From the NCBI RefSeq assembly GCF_026222555.1, contig NZ_CP098511.1, positions 3,453,501 to 3,517,500 of the forward strand: DNA of 64,000 nt. Direction: 5' to 3'. The stretch comes from Aquimarina sp. ERC-38 (GTDB lineage Bacteria > Bacteroidota > Bacteroidia > Flavobacteriales > Flavobacteriaceae). A program made the translations under genes and the position numbers. Under the pieces are notes generated by a model. That model was given only the letters and a program-made list of their open reading frames with translations, was not told the DNA's origin and did not search any database. Positions 28,161-37,935 of the stretch are shown piece after piece (the first letter of the stretch is position 1; every line of letters begins with the position of its first letter).

Positions 28161-29021
28161 ATGAGTAAAAAAAATATTAAAATTGGTGGAGTTCCGGAAC
28201 ATTTTAACCTTCCCTGGCATTTGCTAATTGAAGACAAGCCTGTATCCCTACAAAAAGTGAATTTGGAATGGAAAGATTTTAAAGGAGGTACCGGTGCTAT
28301 GTGTAAAGCTTTACGGACTAAAGAAATTGATGTAGCTATCATCTTAACCGAAGGCATTATAAAAGATATGCTAGCTGGCAATCCATCCCGAATAGTTCAA
28401 ACTTACGTACAATCCCCTTTGTTATGGGGAATTCACGTAGATGCCAAATCTGAAATTAAAACCGTAAATGATTTAAAACAAAAGAGTGCTGCTATAAGTC
28501 GCTATGGGTCTGGTTCATACTTAATGGCATATGTTTTAGCTTCACAACAAAACTGGGATTTGGATTCCCTTGAATTTAAGGTTATTAAAAACCTGGAAGG
28601 TGCTGTAGAAGCTTTGACTCAAAAGGAAGCGGATTATTTTATGTGGGAGCACTTTACGACCAAACCATTGGTTGATAAAGGAATCTTTAGAAGAATAGGT
28701 GATTGTCCTACTCCCTGGCCTTGCTTTGTAATTGCAGTTCGCGAAGAAATTATTACTACTCACAAAAGTGAAATTAAAGTATTACTTGACGAACTCAATA
28801 TGGTTACAAGTGCCTTTAAAAAGATTGAAAATATAGAAACTATTATAGCAAATCGTTACGATCAGAAGGAAGAAGATGTTAAAAAATGGTTAAATATTAC
28901 GAAATGGAGTCAGTCTTTACTCTCTCCTAAAGAAGTAGAAAATGTACAAAATACCTTATTGAAATTACGGTTAATTGCTCAAAAATTGGAATATAATAAG
29001 ATTATACACACTATTTCGTAA
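28161..29021 (+). CDS. Periplasmic-binding-protein-like protein without signal peptide
   Basis: 286 aa, type 2 periplasmic-binding fold of the NMT1/THI5-like or SsuA type (KIGGVPEHFNLPW, RYGSGSYLMAYVLA, DYFMWEHFTTKP). There is no signal peptide or lipobox, and no ABC permease or ATPase adjoins it, so a cytoplasmic binding or enzymatic role is more likely than transport. Ligand unknown. Confidence 0.7.
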   Translation: MSKKNIKIGGVPEHFNLPWHLLIEDKPVSLQKVNLEWKDFKGGTGAMCKALRTKEIDVAIILTEGIIKDMLAGNPSRIVQTYVQSPLLWGIHVDAKSEIKTVNDLKQKSAAISRYGSGSYLMAYVLASQQNWDLDSLEFKVIKNLEGAVEALTQKEADYFMWEHFTTKPLVDKGIFRRIGDCPTPWPCFVIAVREEIITTHKSEIKVLLDELNMVTSAFKKIENIETIIANRYDQKEEDVKKWLNITKWSQSLLSPKEVENVQNTLLKLRLIAQKLEYNKIIHTIS

Positions 29022-29185
29022 GATTTAAAAAAGGGAAAAAGTATAAAATTTAGATAAGTATTGAGAATATGATAATTTGTAATGGGGTTAATTTTAAAAA
29101 TTATAATGTGTTAACCTAAATTTATGAATTTCGTTAAATATATCATTAGTAAGCAAATACAAGTCCAGGAATGTAGAAAAAAATG

Positions 29186-29193
29186 TATTTTTG
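29186..29193 (+). promoter_or_regulatory. -7 promoter box before the 54-aa gene
   Basis: TATTTTTG, a perfect match to TAnnTTTG, about 80 bp before the small ORF at 29275. No clear -33 TTTG. Confidence 0.4.
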
Positions 29194-29274
29194 TTATACC
29201 CTGGATTACTAAAAATTAATAACGGAACGCAACCACTTGAAAATTTTTGCATCTAATAGGTAAATAACAGCAAT

Positions 29275-29439
29275 ATGGTAACCTTCTTAATGATTCTTTT
29301 AGGCTTAGTTAGTTTAAATTTTATTTTATTAAAATACAGTACACAATCTGTTGATAAGAAAAAGACAAAAACTAAAAAGCAACAGGTAGTCAATCCTTAT
29401 ACTAAAGAAAAGGAAGGAGAAATTGCAAAAGCTGCTTAA
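29275..29439 (+). CDS. Small single-span membrane protein (54 aa)
   Basis: ATG at 29275, TAA at 29437-29439. An N-terminal hydrophobic span (FLMILLGLVSLNFILL) is followed by a Lys-rich cytoplasmic tail. It ends 3 bp before the convergent ung stop. Its layout is plausible for a real small gene but no family is recognised. Confidence 0.5.
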   Translation: MVTFLMILLGLVSLNFILLKYSTQSVDKKKTKTKKQQVVNPYTKEKEGEIAKAA

Positions 29440-29442
29440 AAC

Positions 29443-30111
29443 CTACCAATCAATTTCTGACTGATTTGTTTCTGATAAGTAAGCATTTGCTTGACTGAAA
29501 TGTTTATTACCAAACCAATACCCCCGGTTTGCACTTAATGGTGAAGGATGACCACTGGTTAATACCAGATGCTTAGTTGCATCAATTTTAGCTCCCTTTT
29601 TCTTAGCATACCCACCCCAAAGCATAAATATAACATCGGTTTTTCGGTCAGAAATCGTTTTAATTACTGCATCGGTAAATTTTTCCCAACCTTTATTCTG
29701 ATGAGAACCCGCTTGATGTGCGCGTACCGTTAACGTGGCATTCAATAATAAAACCCCTTGCTTTGCCCAACGAATTAAATTTCCATGGATAGGTGGTTTT
29801 TCTCCAATATCCTCCTCTATTTCCCTAAAGATATTAATTAAAGAAGGAGGTATAGCGATCCCTTCCGGAACAGAAAATGCCAGTCCATGTGCCTGACCGG
29901 GACCATGATAAGGATCCTGACCTATAATAACCACTTTCACTTCATCAAAACTGCAATAAGAGAAGGCTGCAAAGATATCCTTACCTTTAGGGTAGCAGGT
30001 AGCGCTTGTATATTCTGATTTAACAAAGGAAACCAGGTCTTTAAAATAAGGTTTTTCAAACTCTTCTTTTAAATGTTCTTTCCAGCTTTGTTCAATATTT
30101 ACATCCATCAA
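29443..30111 (-). CDS. ung: Uracil-DNA glycosylase
   Basis: 222 aa, family 1 UDG. The water-activating loop GQDPYHGPGQAHGLAFS and the Leu-intercalation loop GHPSPLSA are intact; length is normal. Removes uracil from DNA in base-excision repair. It lies divergent from mutS2 across a 117-bp gap. Confidence 0.95.
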   Translation of the reverse strand: MMDVNIEQSWKEHLKEEFEKPYFKDLVSFVKSEYTSATCYPKGKDIFAAFSYCSFDEVKVVIIGQDPYHGPGQAHGLAFSVPEGIAIPPSLINIFREIEEDIGEKPPIHGNLIRWAKQGVLLLNATLTVRAHQAGSHQNKGWEKFTDAVIKTISDRKTDVIFMLWGGYAKKKGAKIDATKHLVLTSGHPSPLSANRGYWFGNKHFSQANAYLSETNQSEIDW

Positions 30112-30228
30112 GACAATAGTTAATACGTCAATTGTTTACATTTACAAAAGGTTAAAATAACGGATAAACCTTAAACAAAAGTGCCCGAACAATCTTTTGG
30201 CATTTATTTATAAGACGTTTATAATTAT

Positions 30229-32400
30229 ATGATTCGAATTTCAGAAAAAACACTTTCAGATCTTGAGTTCCCTACAGTATGTCAACAAATCAGCGAACTA
30301 TGTAATACGGATCCTGGTAAAAACAGGGCTCTGCAAATCAAACCTTTTCCTACTAAAGAGAAAGTAACTTTTGCCCTACAACAAGTAGAAGAATATCGGT
30401 TATCAAGTTATCAGGATGCCAGGATACCTAATCACGGGTTTGATGCTATTGAGAGAGAATTAAAATTACTTTCTATTGAAAACACTTTTCTGGAAGCTTT
30501 GAATTTTAAAAAACTAATCACCTTAAATCAAACTTTTAACGATCTATATATCTTCTTTAAAAAAAGACAGGAGATTTACCCTAGCCTTTGTGAATTTGCA
30601 AAAGAATTTCCATTTACCACAGAGATTATTGACCAGATTGAAGCCATCATTGATAAATACGGAGAAATAAAAAGTAATGCCAGTGTCCAACTCTCCAATC
30701 TTCGTAAAGAAATTAACGAAATCCAAGGAAAACTAAACGGAAGTTTTGGGCGTGACCTTCAGAAGTACAATAGTTTAGGATTTCTGGACGAAATTAAAGA
30801 AAGTGTTGTCGATAACAGAAGAGTGCTTGCAGTAAAAGCAATGTACCGGCGTAAGGTAAAAGGTGCCATGATGGGGAGTTCAAAAACCGGAAGCATCGTG
30901 TACATAGAGCCGGAAGCCACTCTGCAATTTAGCCGAACACTTAATAATTTATTATATGAAGAGAGAGAAGAAATTGTAAAGATTTTAAAACAACTGACCA
31001 ATCGAATTCGACCTTTTGCGGATTACCTACAATCATATCAGGAATTTTTAAGTACCATTGATGTCATCGCGGCAAAAACCAAGTACGCTGAACAAATGAA
31101 CGGGATCTTGCCTAAAATTTCTGATACCCGGGAATTATCTTTTAAAGATGCTTATCACCCTTTATTATACCTTTCGAATACTAAAAAAGGACAAAAAACC
31201 TTTCCGCAAAGTATTCACCTACATCAAAACAACCGTATCATTGTCATTTCAGGACCTAATGCCGGTGGTAAAAGTATCACTTTAAAAACTATTGGGTTAC
31301 TACAAGTTATGTTACAATCAGGAATGCTTATTCCGGTGCATGAATACAGCAGGGTGTGTTTGTTTACTTCTGTTCTTACGGATATTGGTGATAATCAATC
31401 TATTGAAAACCATTTAAGCACCTATAGCTATCGACTTAAAAATATGAATCGGTTCCTAAAGAAATGTGACGATCAAACCTTATTTCTAATTGACGAGTTT
31501 GGTACCGGGAGTGATCCGGAATTAGGTGGCGCCCTGGCTGAAGCTTTTCTGGAAGTCTTTTATGAAAGAGGATCCTACGGAATTATTACCACGCATTATG
31601 CTAATTTAAAAATGCTGGCTAATGAATTACCTGAAATGACTAACGCAAATATGCTATTTGATGCTAAAACCCTTGAACCACTATTTAAATTATACCTGGG
31701 AGAAGCCGGCAGTTCCTTTACCTTTGAAGTGGCCCAAAAAAACGGAATACCATACAGCTTAATTAACAAAGCCAAAAAGAAAGTAGAAAGAGGCAAAATC
31801 CGTTTTGATAAAAGCATTGCAAATTTGCAAAAAGAACGGTCTAAATTGCAAAAAACAACTTCGGCTTTACAAACTAAAGAACAAAAAGCTGAAGAGCAAA
31901 AAAAACAACTGGAAAAAACGAACTTACGCATTCAGGAAAAACTAGAGAGTTATCAGCAATTATATGATAGTAACCAACGGATGATTTCTCTAGGAAAAAA
32001 AATAGATGATCTGAGTGAAAACTATTTTAACAACAAAAGGAAGAAAGCCTTAATTGATGAATTCTTAAAAATTGTTGCAGTAGAAAATTCAAAGCGTAGA
32101 AAGAAATCCGTAAAACAGAAAAAAGCAGAACAGCATAAAAGACAACAGATTAAGGCGGAAGTAGAGAAAAAAGTAGAAGTAATTCGCGAAAAAAAGAAAG
32201 AAGAAAAGAAAAAAGAAGAAAAAATTGAACTACAAAAGCCAAAAGTTGCTTTAAAAGTCGGAGACCGGGTTCGTTTATTTGATGGAAAATCCGTGGGTAC
32301 CATTGATACTATTGAAAAGAAAAAAGCTACGGTAAATTACGGCATCTTTACGACCCAGGTAGCTACGGATCAATTAGAACTGGTCGAAAAGAAGAAATAA
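30229..32400 (+). CDS. MutS2-family protein lacking the Smr nuclease domain
   Basis: 723 aa. Core and clamp helices, then the MutS ATPase with Walker A GPNAGGKSITLK (about 342) and Walker B FLIDEFGTGSD, then a long Lys/Glu/Gln coiled coil (about 520-665) and a short KOW-like beta segment (about 675-720). The C-terminal Smr endonuclease domain of Bacillus MutS2 is absent. MutS2 proteins act on recombination intermediates and, in some bacteria, on collided ribosomes, where the KOW and Smr parts matter; here only the KOW part remains. Adjacent to ung but on the opposite strand. Confidence 0.88.
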   Translation: MIRISEKTLSDLEFPTVCQQISELCNTDPGKNRALQIKPFPTKEKVTFALQQVEEYRLSSYQDARIPNHGFDAIERELKLLSIENTFLEALNFKKLITLNQTFNDLYIFFKKRQEIYPSLCEFAKEFPFTTEIIDQIEAIIDKYGEIKSNASVQLSNLRKEINEIQGKLNGSFGRDLQKYNSLGFLDEIKESVVDNRRVLAVKAMYRRKVKGAMMGSSKTGSIVYIEPEATLQFSRTLNNLLYEEREEIVKILKQLTNRIRPFADYLQSYQEFLSTIDVIAAKTKYAEQMNGILPKISDTRELSFKDAYHPLLYLSNTKKGQKTFPQSIHLHQNNRIIVISGPNAGGKSITLKTIGLLQVMLQSGMLIPVHEYSRVCLFTSVLTDIGDNQSIENHLSTYSYRLKNMNRFLKKCDDQTLFLIDEFGTGSDPELGGALAEAFLEVFYERGSYGIITTHYANLKMLANELPEMTNANMLFDAKTLEPLFKLYLGEAGSSFTFEVAQKNGIPYSLINKAKKKVERGKIRFDKSIANLQKERSKLQKTTSALQTKEQKAEEQKKQLEKTNLRIQEKLESYQQLYDSNQRMISLGKKIDDLSENYFNNKRKKALIDEFLKIVAVENSKRRKKSVKQKKAEQHKRQQIKAEVEKKVEVIREKKKEEKKKEEKIELQKPKVALKVGDRVRLFDGKSVGTIDTIEKKKATVNYGIFTTQVATDQLELVEKKK

Positions 32401-32473
32401 AACGGTGTAAAACCACGACAAGCCGTACCTGTTAAAGTAAGTATAAATACGCATAGCCTCTTAGCTATATAAG

Positions 32474-32481
32474 TATATTTG
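32474..32481 (+). promoter_or_regulatory. -7 promoter box before the deacetylase-symporter operon
   Basis: TATATTTG, perfect TAnnTTTG, about 70 bp before the ATG at 32553. No clear -33 element. Confidence 0.45.
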
Positions 32482-32552
32482 AATGACTGGTTTTAGTATT
32501 TACGCGTCCGTATACCTACTGAAATTCAAAATATATAAAAATTTTGTTCTCA

Positions 32553-35048
32553 ATGATCAAACATCGCTACCTGGTACTCTTTTTTATTTTTTTTCAAACT
32601 TTATCTTACACACAAGCACCGTCTAAATGGAATTCCATAGAAATATATGAAGCTATTGAAAAATTAAATTTCTTAGGTTCGGCATTATACATAGCGGCAC
32701 ATCCTGATGACGAAAACACCAAATTGATTTCGTACCTTTCTAATAAGGTAAAAGCAAGAACAGCTTACTTATCCTTAACCCGCGGAGACGGTGGTCAAAA
32801 CCTTATTGGCCCAGAAATCCGCGAAATGTTGGGTGTTATACGTACCCAGGAATTAGTAACTGCACGTAACATCGATGGAGGTTCACAATTATTTACTCGT
32901 GCCAACGATTTCGGATACTCGAAGCACCCTAAAGAAACCTTGCAAATATGGAATAAAGACAGTGTCTTAGGCGACGTAGTGTGGGCCATTCGTAATTTTA
33001 AACCGGATATTATTGTCAATCGTTTTGACCATAGAACACCAGGCGCTACCCACGGGCATCATACATCTTCGGCTATGTTAAGTGTAGAAGCTTTTGATTT
33101 AGCTGGAGATGCTTCTAAATTTCCTTCTCAATTAAAATATGTAACCTCATGGCAACCTAAACGTACGTTTTTTAATACTTCCTGGTGGTTTTACGGTAGC
33201 GAAGAAAATTTTAAAAAAGCAGATAAATCCAGGTTGCTAGATGTTGACACGGGAGTTTATTTTCCGATAAAAGGAATTTCTAATTCTGAAATTGCAGCTT
33301 TAAGCCGAAGCCAACATAAATCGCAAGGGTTCGGGGCCTTAGGAACTCGCGGTAGCCTGACGGAATATCTGGAATTAGTTAAAGGAGACCTTCCGAAAGA
33401 TAAAAATAATCTCTTTGAAGGAATTGATACCTCCTGGAACCGGATAAAAAAGGGAAAAGAAATTCAGGTTTTACTAGATCAGATTTTACAAGAATATGAC
33501 TTTACTAATCCTTCAGCTTCTACCGCTAATTTAATCGAGGTGTATAAGAAAATTCAAAATCTGGAAGATCAACATTGGAAACAAGTAAAATTAGAAGAAA
33601 TTAAAGATATTATCCTAGCAGTTTCCGGCATCTACTTAGAAGCTTCAACGACTACTGCATTTACAACACCTTCTGCTACCCTACCCATACAAATAGAAGC
33701 GATTAATCGTAGTAGTACACCAGTTGTCTTAAGTAGTATTATAATTCCTGCCATCAACTATAAAGAACAAGTAAATAAAAAACTAGAAGATAATAGAACT
33801 GAAAATATAGAAGTTAGTGGCAAACTGATGGCTAACCTCTCTTATACCACTCCTTACTGGTTAAAAACAACCGGAAGTTTAGGGATGTACCATGTTGCAG
33901 ACCAAAAATTAATTGGTCGGCCGGAGACTCCCAGTCAGTTACAAGTTTCTTTTGAACTAAGCATTAATAACATCTCTATTCCTATTACCAAACAGATTGT
34001 GTATAAGGTAAAAGACCCGGTAAAAGGGGAAGTATACCAACCTTTAGAGATTATTCCGGAAGTCACTATCAATCTAAAAGAAGAAGTTCTACTTTTTGCT
34101 GATACATTGTCTAAAAAACTTCCGGTAGTGATTCGAGCACATAAAGACAATATGAAAGGAGAAGCATCGATAAAAACAGTAGGAAACTGGAAGATTACAC
34201 CTGATAAGATTGCGGTTAACATCGTAAAAAAAGGAGAAGATCAAACTGTTTATTTTACGCTAACTCCCCCTGAAAATCAAAATATTGCAGCCATTTGTCC
34301 GGAATTTAAAATAGAAAATACCACCTACACTAAAAAAATAAACCAGGTTACCTACGAACATATTCCAAATCAAACCGTAATACTTCCTTCTGAAGCTAAA
34401 GCCATAAAACTGGATATTGCTATAAAAGGAAAAGAAATTGGGTACATTAACGGAGCGGGTGACGTAGTTCCTGAAAGTTTACGGCAAATAGGTTACAATG
34501 TAACTATCCTGGAACCTACCAAGTTGCAATTAAACACCTTAAAAAAATACGATGCAGTCATCACGGGGGTAAGGGCATATAATATCTTAAATGAACTTGC
34601 TTTTAAACAAAAGGTGTTAATACAGTACGTTAAAGAAGGTGGTAATTTAATCATTCAATACAATACCAGCCGAGGCTTAAAAACAAATGACCTGGGGCCC
34701 TACCCGCTCACCTTATCAAGAGACCGGGTTACGGATGAAAATGCAACCGTTAGTATTCTGGATTCGGAACATCCTGCGCTAAACAGTCCTAATAAAATTA
34801 CCGCTAAGGATTTTGAAGGTTGGGTACAAGAAAGAGGTTTATACTTTCCAAAAGAATGGTCAAAAGAATACACCGCATTACTAAGTATGGCTGATGAAGG
34901 AGAATCTATTAAAAAAGGTTCTTTATTAGTTGCTTCTTACGGAAAAGGAAATTATGTATATACCGGACTTAGTTTCTTTAGAGAATTTCCGGCTGGAGTA
35001 CCCGGAGCATACCGGCTTTTTGCTAACTTAATTTCTTTAGGAAAATAG
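32553..35048 (+). CDS. Exported PIG-L (LmbE) family deacetylase with C-terminal extension
   Basis: 831 aa from the ATG at 32553 (an in-frame TTG at 32544 is less likely). Signal peptide about 1-21. PIG-L domain about 35-265 with the zinc motif AAHPDDE and a second site around THGHHT; these enzymes deacetylate GlcNAc-type sugars. The rest (about 380-831) is beta-rich and ends in a glutamine-amidotransferase-like fold (KKYDAVITGVRAYNI). It opens an operon with a 36-aa membrane protein and a sodium symporter, so it may process a sugar that the symporter imports. Confidence 0.8.
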   Translation: MIKHRYLVLFFIFFQTLSYTQAPSKWNSIEIYEAIEKLNFLGSALYIAAHPDDENTKLISYLSNKVKARTAYLSLTRGDGGQNLIGPEIREMLGVIRTQELVTARNIDGGSQLFTRANDFGYSKHPKETLQIWNKDSVLGDVVWAIRNFKPDIIVNRFDHRTPGATHGHHTSSAMLSVEAFDLAGDASKFPSQLKYVTSWQPKRTFFNTSWWFYGSEENFKKADKSRLLDVDTGVYFPIKGISNSEIAALSRSQHKSQGFGALGTRGSLTEYLELVKGDLPKDKNNLFEGIDTSWNRIKKGKEIQVLLDQILQEYDFTNPSASTANLIEVYKKIQNLEDQHWKQVKLEEIKDIILAVSGIYLEASTTTAFTTPSATLPIQIEAINRSSTPVVLSSIIIPAINYKEQVNKKLEDNRTENIEVSGKLMANLSYTTPYWLKTTGSLGMYHVADQKLIGRPETPSQLQVSFELSINNISIPITKQIVYKVKDPVKGEVYQPLEIIPEVTINLKEEVLLFADTLSKKLPVVIRAHKDNMKGEASIKTVGNWKITPDKIAVNIVKKGEDQTVYFTLTPPENQNIAAICPEFKIENTTYTKKINQVTYEHIPNQTVILPSEAKAIKLDIAIKGKEIGYINGAGDVVPESLRQIGYNVTILEPTKLQLNTLKKYDAVITGVRAYNILNELAFKQKVLIQYVKEGGNLIIQYNTSRGLKTNDLGPYPLTLSRDRVTDENATVSILDSEHPALNSPNKITAKDFEGWVQERGLYFPKEWSKEYTALLSMADEGESIKKGSLLVASYGKGNYVYTGLSFFREFPAGVPGAYRLFANLISLGK

Positions 35049-35054
35049 GTAGGT

Positions 35055-35165
35055 ATGAAAAAAAATATTTCCTATACTTGGCGAAAAATGTATACCATAA
35101 TTCTCCTGTGTAACCTCATGTATTTGTTCCTGTTTTATATGATTATGCAGTGGTTTACTAACTAA
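35055..35165 (+). CDS. 36-aa membrane protein, symporter companion
   Basis: ATG at 35055, TAA at 35163-35165. Starts 6 bp after the deacetylase stop and ends 8 bp before the symporter start. One hydrophobic span (MYTIILLCNLMYLFLFYMIM) after a basic N-terminus. Small accessory proteins next to sodium:solute symporters are known; this one fits by size, topology and position. Confidence 0.6.
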   Translation: MKKNISYTWRKMYTIILLCNLMYLFLFYMIMQWFTN

Positions 35166-35173
35166 ATATCTTT

Positions 35174-36847
35174 ATGCAGTTACTTGACTGGTTTGTTTTA
35201 TTAATTACCCTACTCGCTATCGTACTTTATGGAGTATGGAAAACTAAAGGCAGTACTAATGTAGAGGACTATATTGGGGGCGGGCGTAAAAGTAACTGGT
35301 GGACGATCGGTTTATCCGTAATGGCTACCCAGGCCAGTGCTATTACCTTTCTATCCACTCCCGGACAAGCTTTTCATAGTGGGATGGGATTTGTACAGTT
35401 TTATTTTGGGATTCCGATTGCTATGATCGTGGTATGTATGGTGTTTATTCCTATTTACCTTAAATTAAAGGTGTATACGGTTTATGAATTTTTAGAATCC
35501 AGATTTGATTTAAAAACCCGTACGCTTACCGCCATTCTCTTTTTAGTACAGCGTGGTTTGGCTGCTGGTATTACTATCTTTGCCCCGGCCATCATCCTGA
35601 GTGCCGTACTGGGATGGAACCTTACCTTATTAAATTTTATCATTGGCGTTTTAGTTATCATTTATACGGTTTCCGGTGGAACCGAAGCGGTGAGTGTTAC
35701 CCAAAAGCAACAAATGGGTATTATCTTTTTAGGTATGTTTATTGCCTTCTTTTTAATACTACAATACTTACCGGAAGACGTTGGATTTGTAAAAGCACTA
35801 AGCATCGCTGGAATTAGCGAACGGATGAAAATCCTGGACTTTTCTTTTGATTTATCCAATCGATATACCGTGTGGACCGGACTGATCGGAGGTACTTTTT
35901 TAATGCTTTCCTACTTTGGTACGGATCAAAGCCAGGCACAGCGATATCTTTCAGGTAAATCCGTAAGAGAAAGTCAATTAGGGTTGTTGTTTAATGGTAT
36001 AGTTAAAGTACCCATGCAATTTTTTATCTTGCTTACCGGAATCATGGTTTTTGTATTTTATCAATTTCATAACACCCCGCTTAACTTTAATCCTGCTGCT
36101 GAAAAAGCGGTGTTAGCTTCGCCCCTGTCGCAGTCTTACTTGGAACTTCAAGAGAACCTTCATACCGTACAAAATCAAAAAGAAGCACTTCTTCTTAGTA
36201 ATGTGAACTCCCTCAATACCGTATCAGCAGAGTTAAAAGAACTGGAAACATCGGAAAAAGATATACGAGAACAGGGAAAAGCTTATATTAAACAAGCAGA
36301 TAATCAGGTAGAAACGAATGATAAAGATTATGTATTTATACATTTTATTCTGCACAACCTTCCTGTAGGCCTGGTGGGGTTATTGCTAGCGGTAATTCTA
36401 TCCGCAGCCATGTCTTCTACTGCTTCAGAATTAAATGCATTAGCCGCAACTACGACTATTGACCTTTATCAAAGAAATCAGATTGAAGCTAAAGATGATA
36501 CTCACTATGTAAAAATGACCAAATGGTTTACTGTAGGATGGGGAGGTATCGCTATCCTGGTAGCTTGTTTTGCCAACTTGTTTGATAATCTTATTCAATT
36601 AGTGAACATTATAGGTTCCATTTTTTACGGAAATATCTTAGGAATTTTTTTACTGGCGTTCTTTATTACCTTTGTAAAGTCAAACGCAGTATTTTGGGGC
36701 GCTATTATAACCCAAATGATCGTTTTAGTGGTATGGTGGTTGGATTGGTTACCATTTTTATGGCTGAATGCGCTGGGTTGTATCTTAGTCATGTTAATCA
36801 GTATGAGTATTCAAACCATGGCAAGATCAAAAACCCTTAAAAACTAA
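35174..36847 (+). CDS. Sodium:solute symporter (SSS family)
   Basis: 557 aa with about 13-14 membrane spans. DYIGGGRKSNWWTIGLS near the N-terminus and RYLSGKSVRESQ are typical of the SSS family. A hydrophilic insertion (about 305-385), rich in Glu/Gln/Asn and probably coiled, separates spans 8 and 9. The substrate, likely a sugar or sialic-acid-like compound, is inferred from the PIG-L and Gfo/Idh neighbours rather than from sequence. Confidence 0.85.
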   Translation: MQLLDWFVLLITLLAIVLYGVWKTKGSTNVEDYIGGGRKSNWWTIGLSVMATQASAITFLSTPGQAFHSGMGFVQFYFGIPIAMIVVCMVFIPIYLKLKVYTVYEFLESRFDLKTRTLTAILFLVQRGLAAGITIFAPAIILSAVLGWNLTLLNFIIGVLVIIYTVSGGTEAVSVTQKQQMGIIFLGMFIAFFLILQYLPEDVGFVKALSIAGISERMKILDFSFDLSNRYTVWTGLIGGTFLMLSYFGTDQSQAQRYLSGKSVRESQLGLLFNGIVKVPMQFFILLTGIMVFVFYQFHNTPLNFNPAAEKAVLASPLSQSYLELQENLHTVQNQKEALLLSNVNSLNTVSAELKELETSEKDIREQGKAYIKQADNQVETNDKDYVFIHFILHNLPVGLVGLLLAVILSAAMSSTASELNALAATTTIDLYQRNQIEAKDDTHYVKMTKWFTVGWGGIAILVACFANLFDNLIQLVNIIGSIFYGNILGIFLLAFFITFVKSNAVFWGAIITQMIVLVVWWLDWLPFLWLNALGCILVMLISMSIQTMARSKTLKN

Positions 36848-36898
36848 GCGGTATAATCTGTATTTGGCAATCTATTATTGTATTTAAATTAATTAGAG

Positions 36899-37867
36899 AT
36901 GAAGGTTTGTAATTGGGGAATATTGGGTTGTGGTAAAATAGCAGAAAAGTTTGCCGAAGATCTAATACATGTACCTAACGCTAATTTGTATGCCGTAGCC
37001 AGTAGAGATAAAAAGAAAGCTGAAGCTTTTTCAAAACAACATCAGGCGAATCAGTATTTTGGGAACTATCAAAGTTTAATCGATACTCCCGAAGTTGATG
37101 TCATCTATATTGCGACACCTCACGTTTTTCATTTTGAACAAACCATTGCTTGTTTAATGCATCACAAAGCAGTTTTATGTGAAAAACCTTTTGCGATGAA
37201 TAGTAGGGAAGTCGCGGAAATGATCCGGATGGCAAAGGAGCAGAATGTTTTTCTGATGGAAGGATTATGGACCCATTTTCTACCTCATTTTCAATACATT
37301 TTGAACATTGTTAAAAGTGGAAGCCTAGGAGCCATTACTCATGTATCCGCAGATTTTGGTTTCAAAGGCAATCCGGTAATGACTCCCCGATTATTTGAAA
37401 AGAATTTAGGTGGAGGTAGTTTATTAGATGTAGGGGTGTACACCTTATTTTCCGCTTTACTATTACTGGGATATCCGCAAAAAAGCAGCGCTAGGGCAGA
37501 ATTTTCAGGTAATGGTTCTGATTTGGATTGTACAATAACCTTAACTTATGAAAATAAGGTGACTGCTAATTTATATAGCTCTATTATTAAAGAAACACCT
37601 ACGGAACTTATAATTGACTTTGAGCATGGAAAAATAAAAGCAAACGGCAGGTTTCACGAGCCTACTTCCTTGGAGATAACGCAAAAGGGTACCACAGAAA
37701 GCAAAGATTTTACTGGCACCGGACTTGGGTTTCAATATGAAATTATGCATGTACAAGAAATGTTACAAACAGGTAGCAAAGAGAGTACCGTTATGACATT
37801 TGAAAAAAGTAAACAACTGATGAAATTACTGGACGAAATCCGTTCTAAAATTGATTTGGTATACTAA
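36899..37867 (+). CDS. Gfo/Idh/MocA-family oxidoreductase
   Basis: 322 aa. Rossmann dinucleotide-binding motif GILGCGKIAEKF at the N-terminus and the catalytic-lysine motif CEKPFAMN (about 97-104) are intact. NAD(P)-dependent oxidation of a sugar or derivative is expected. It follows the symporter by 51 bp and ends at a strong bidirectional terminator, so it probably closes the operon. Confidence 0.88.
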   Translation: MKVCNWGILGCGKIAEKFAEDLIHVPNANLYAVASRDKKKAEAFSKQHQANQYFGNYQSLIDTPEVDVIYIATPHVFHFEQTIACLMHHKAVLCEKPFAMNSREVAEMIRMAKEQNVFLMEGLWTHFLPHFQYILNIVKSGSLGAITHVSADFGFKGNPVMTPRLFEKNLGGGSLLDVGVYTLFSALLLLGYPQKSSARAEFSGNGSDLDCTITLTYENKVTANLYSSIIKETPTELIIDFEHGKIKANGRFHEPTSLEITQKGTTESKDFTGTGLGFQYEIMHVQEMLQTGSKESTVMTFEKSKQLMKLLDEIRSKIDLVY

Positions 37868-37871
37868 AAAC

Positions 37872-37909
37872 AAAAAGGATGTCATGTATCAAAACAGAAC
37901 ATCCTTTTA
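37872..37909. terminator. Bidirectional terminator between convergent genes
   Basis: AAAAAGGATGT and ACATCCTTTT arms, about 16-nt loop, with A and T runs at both edges, between the convergent oxidoreductase and DUF2911 genes. Confidence 0.8.
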
Positions 37910-37935
37910 TAGTGTGAAGTGAAAGAAAATTTTTA

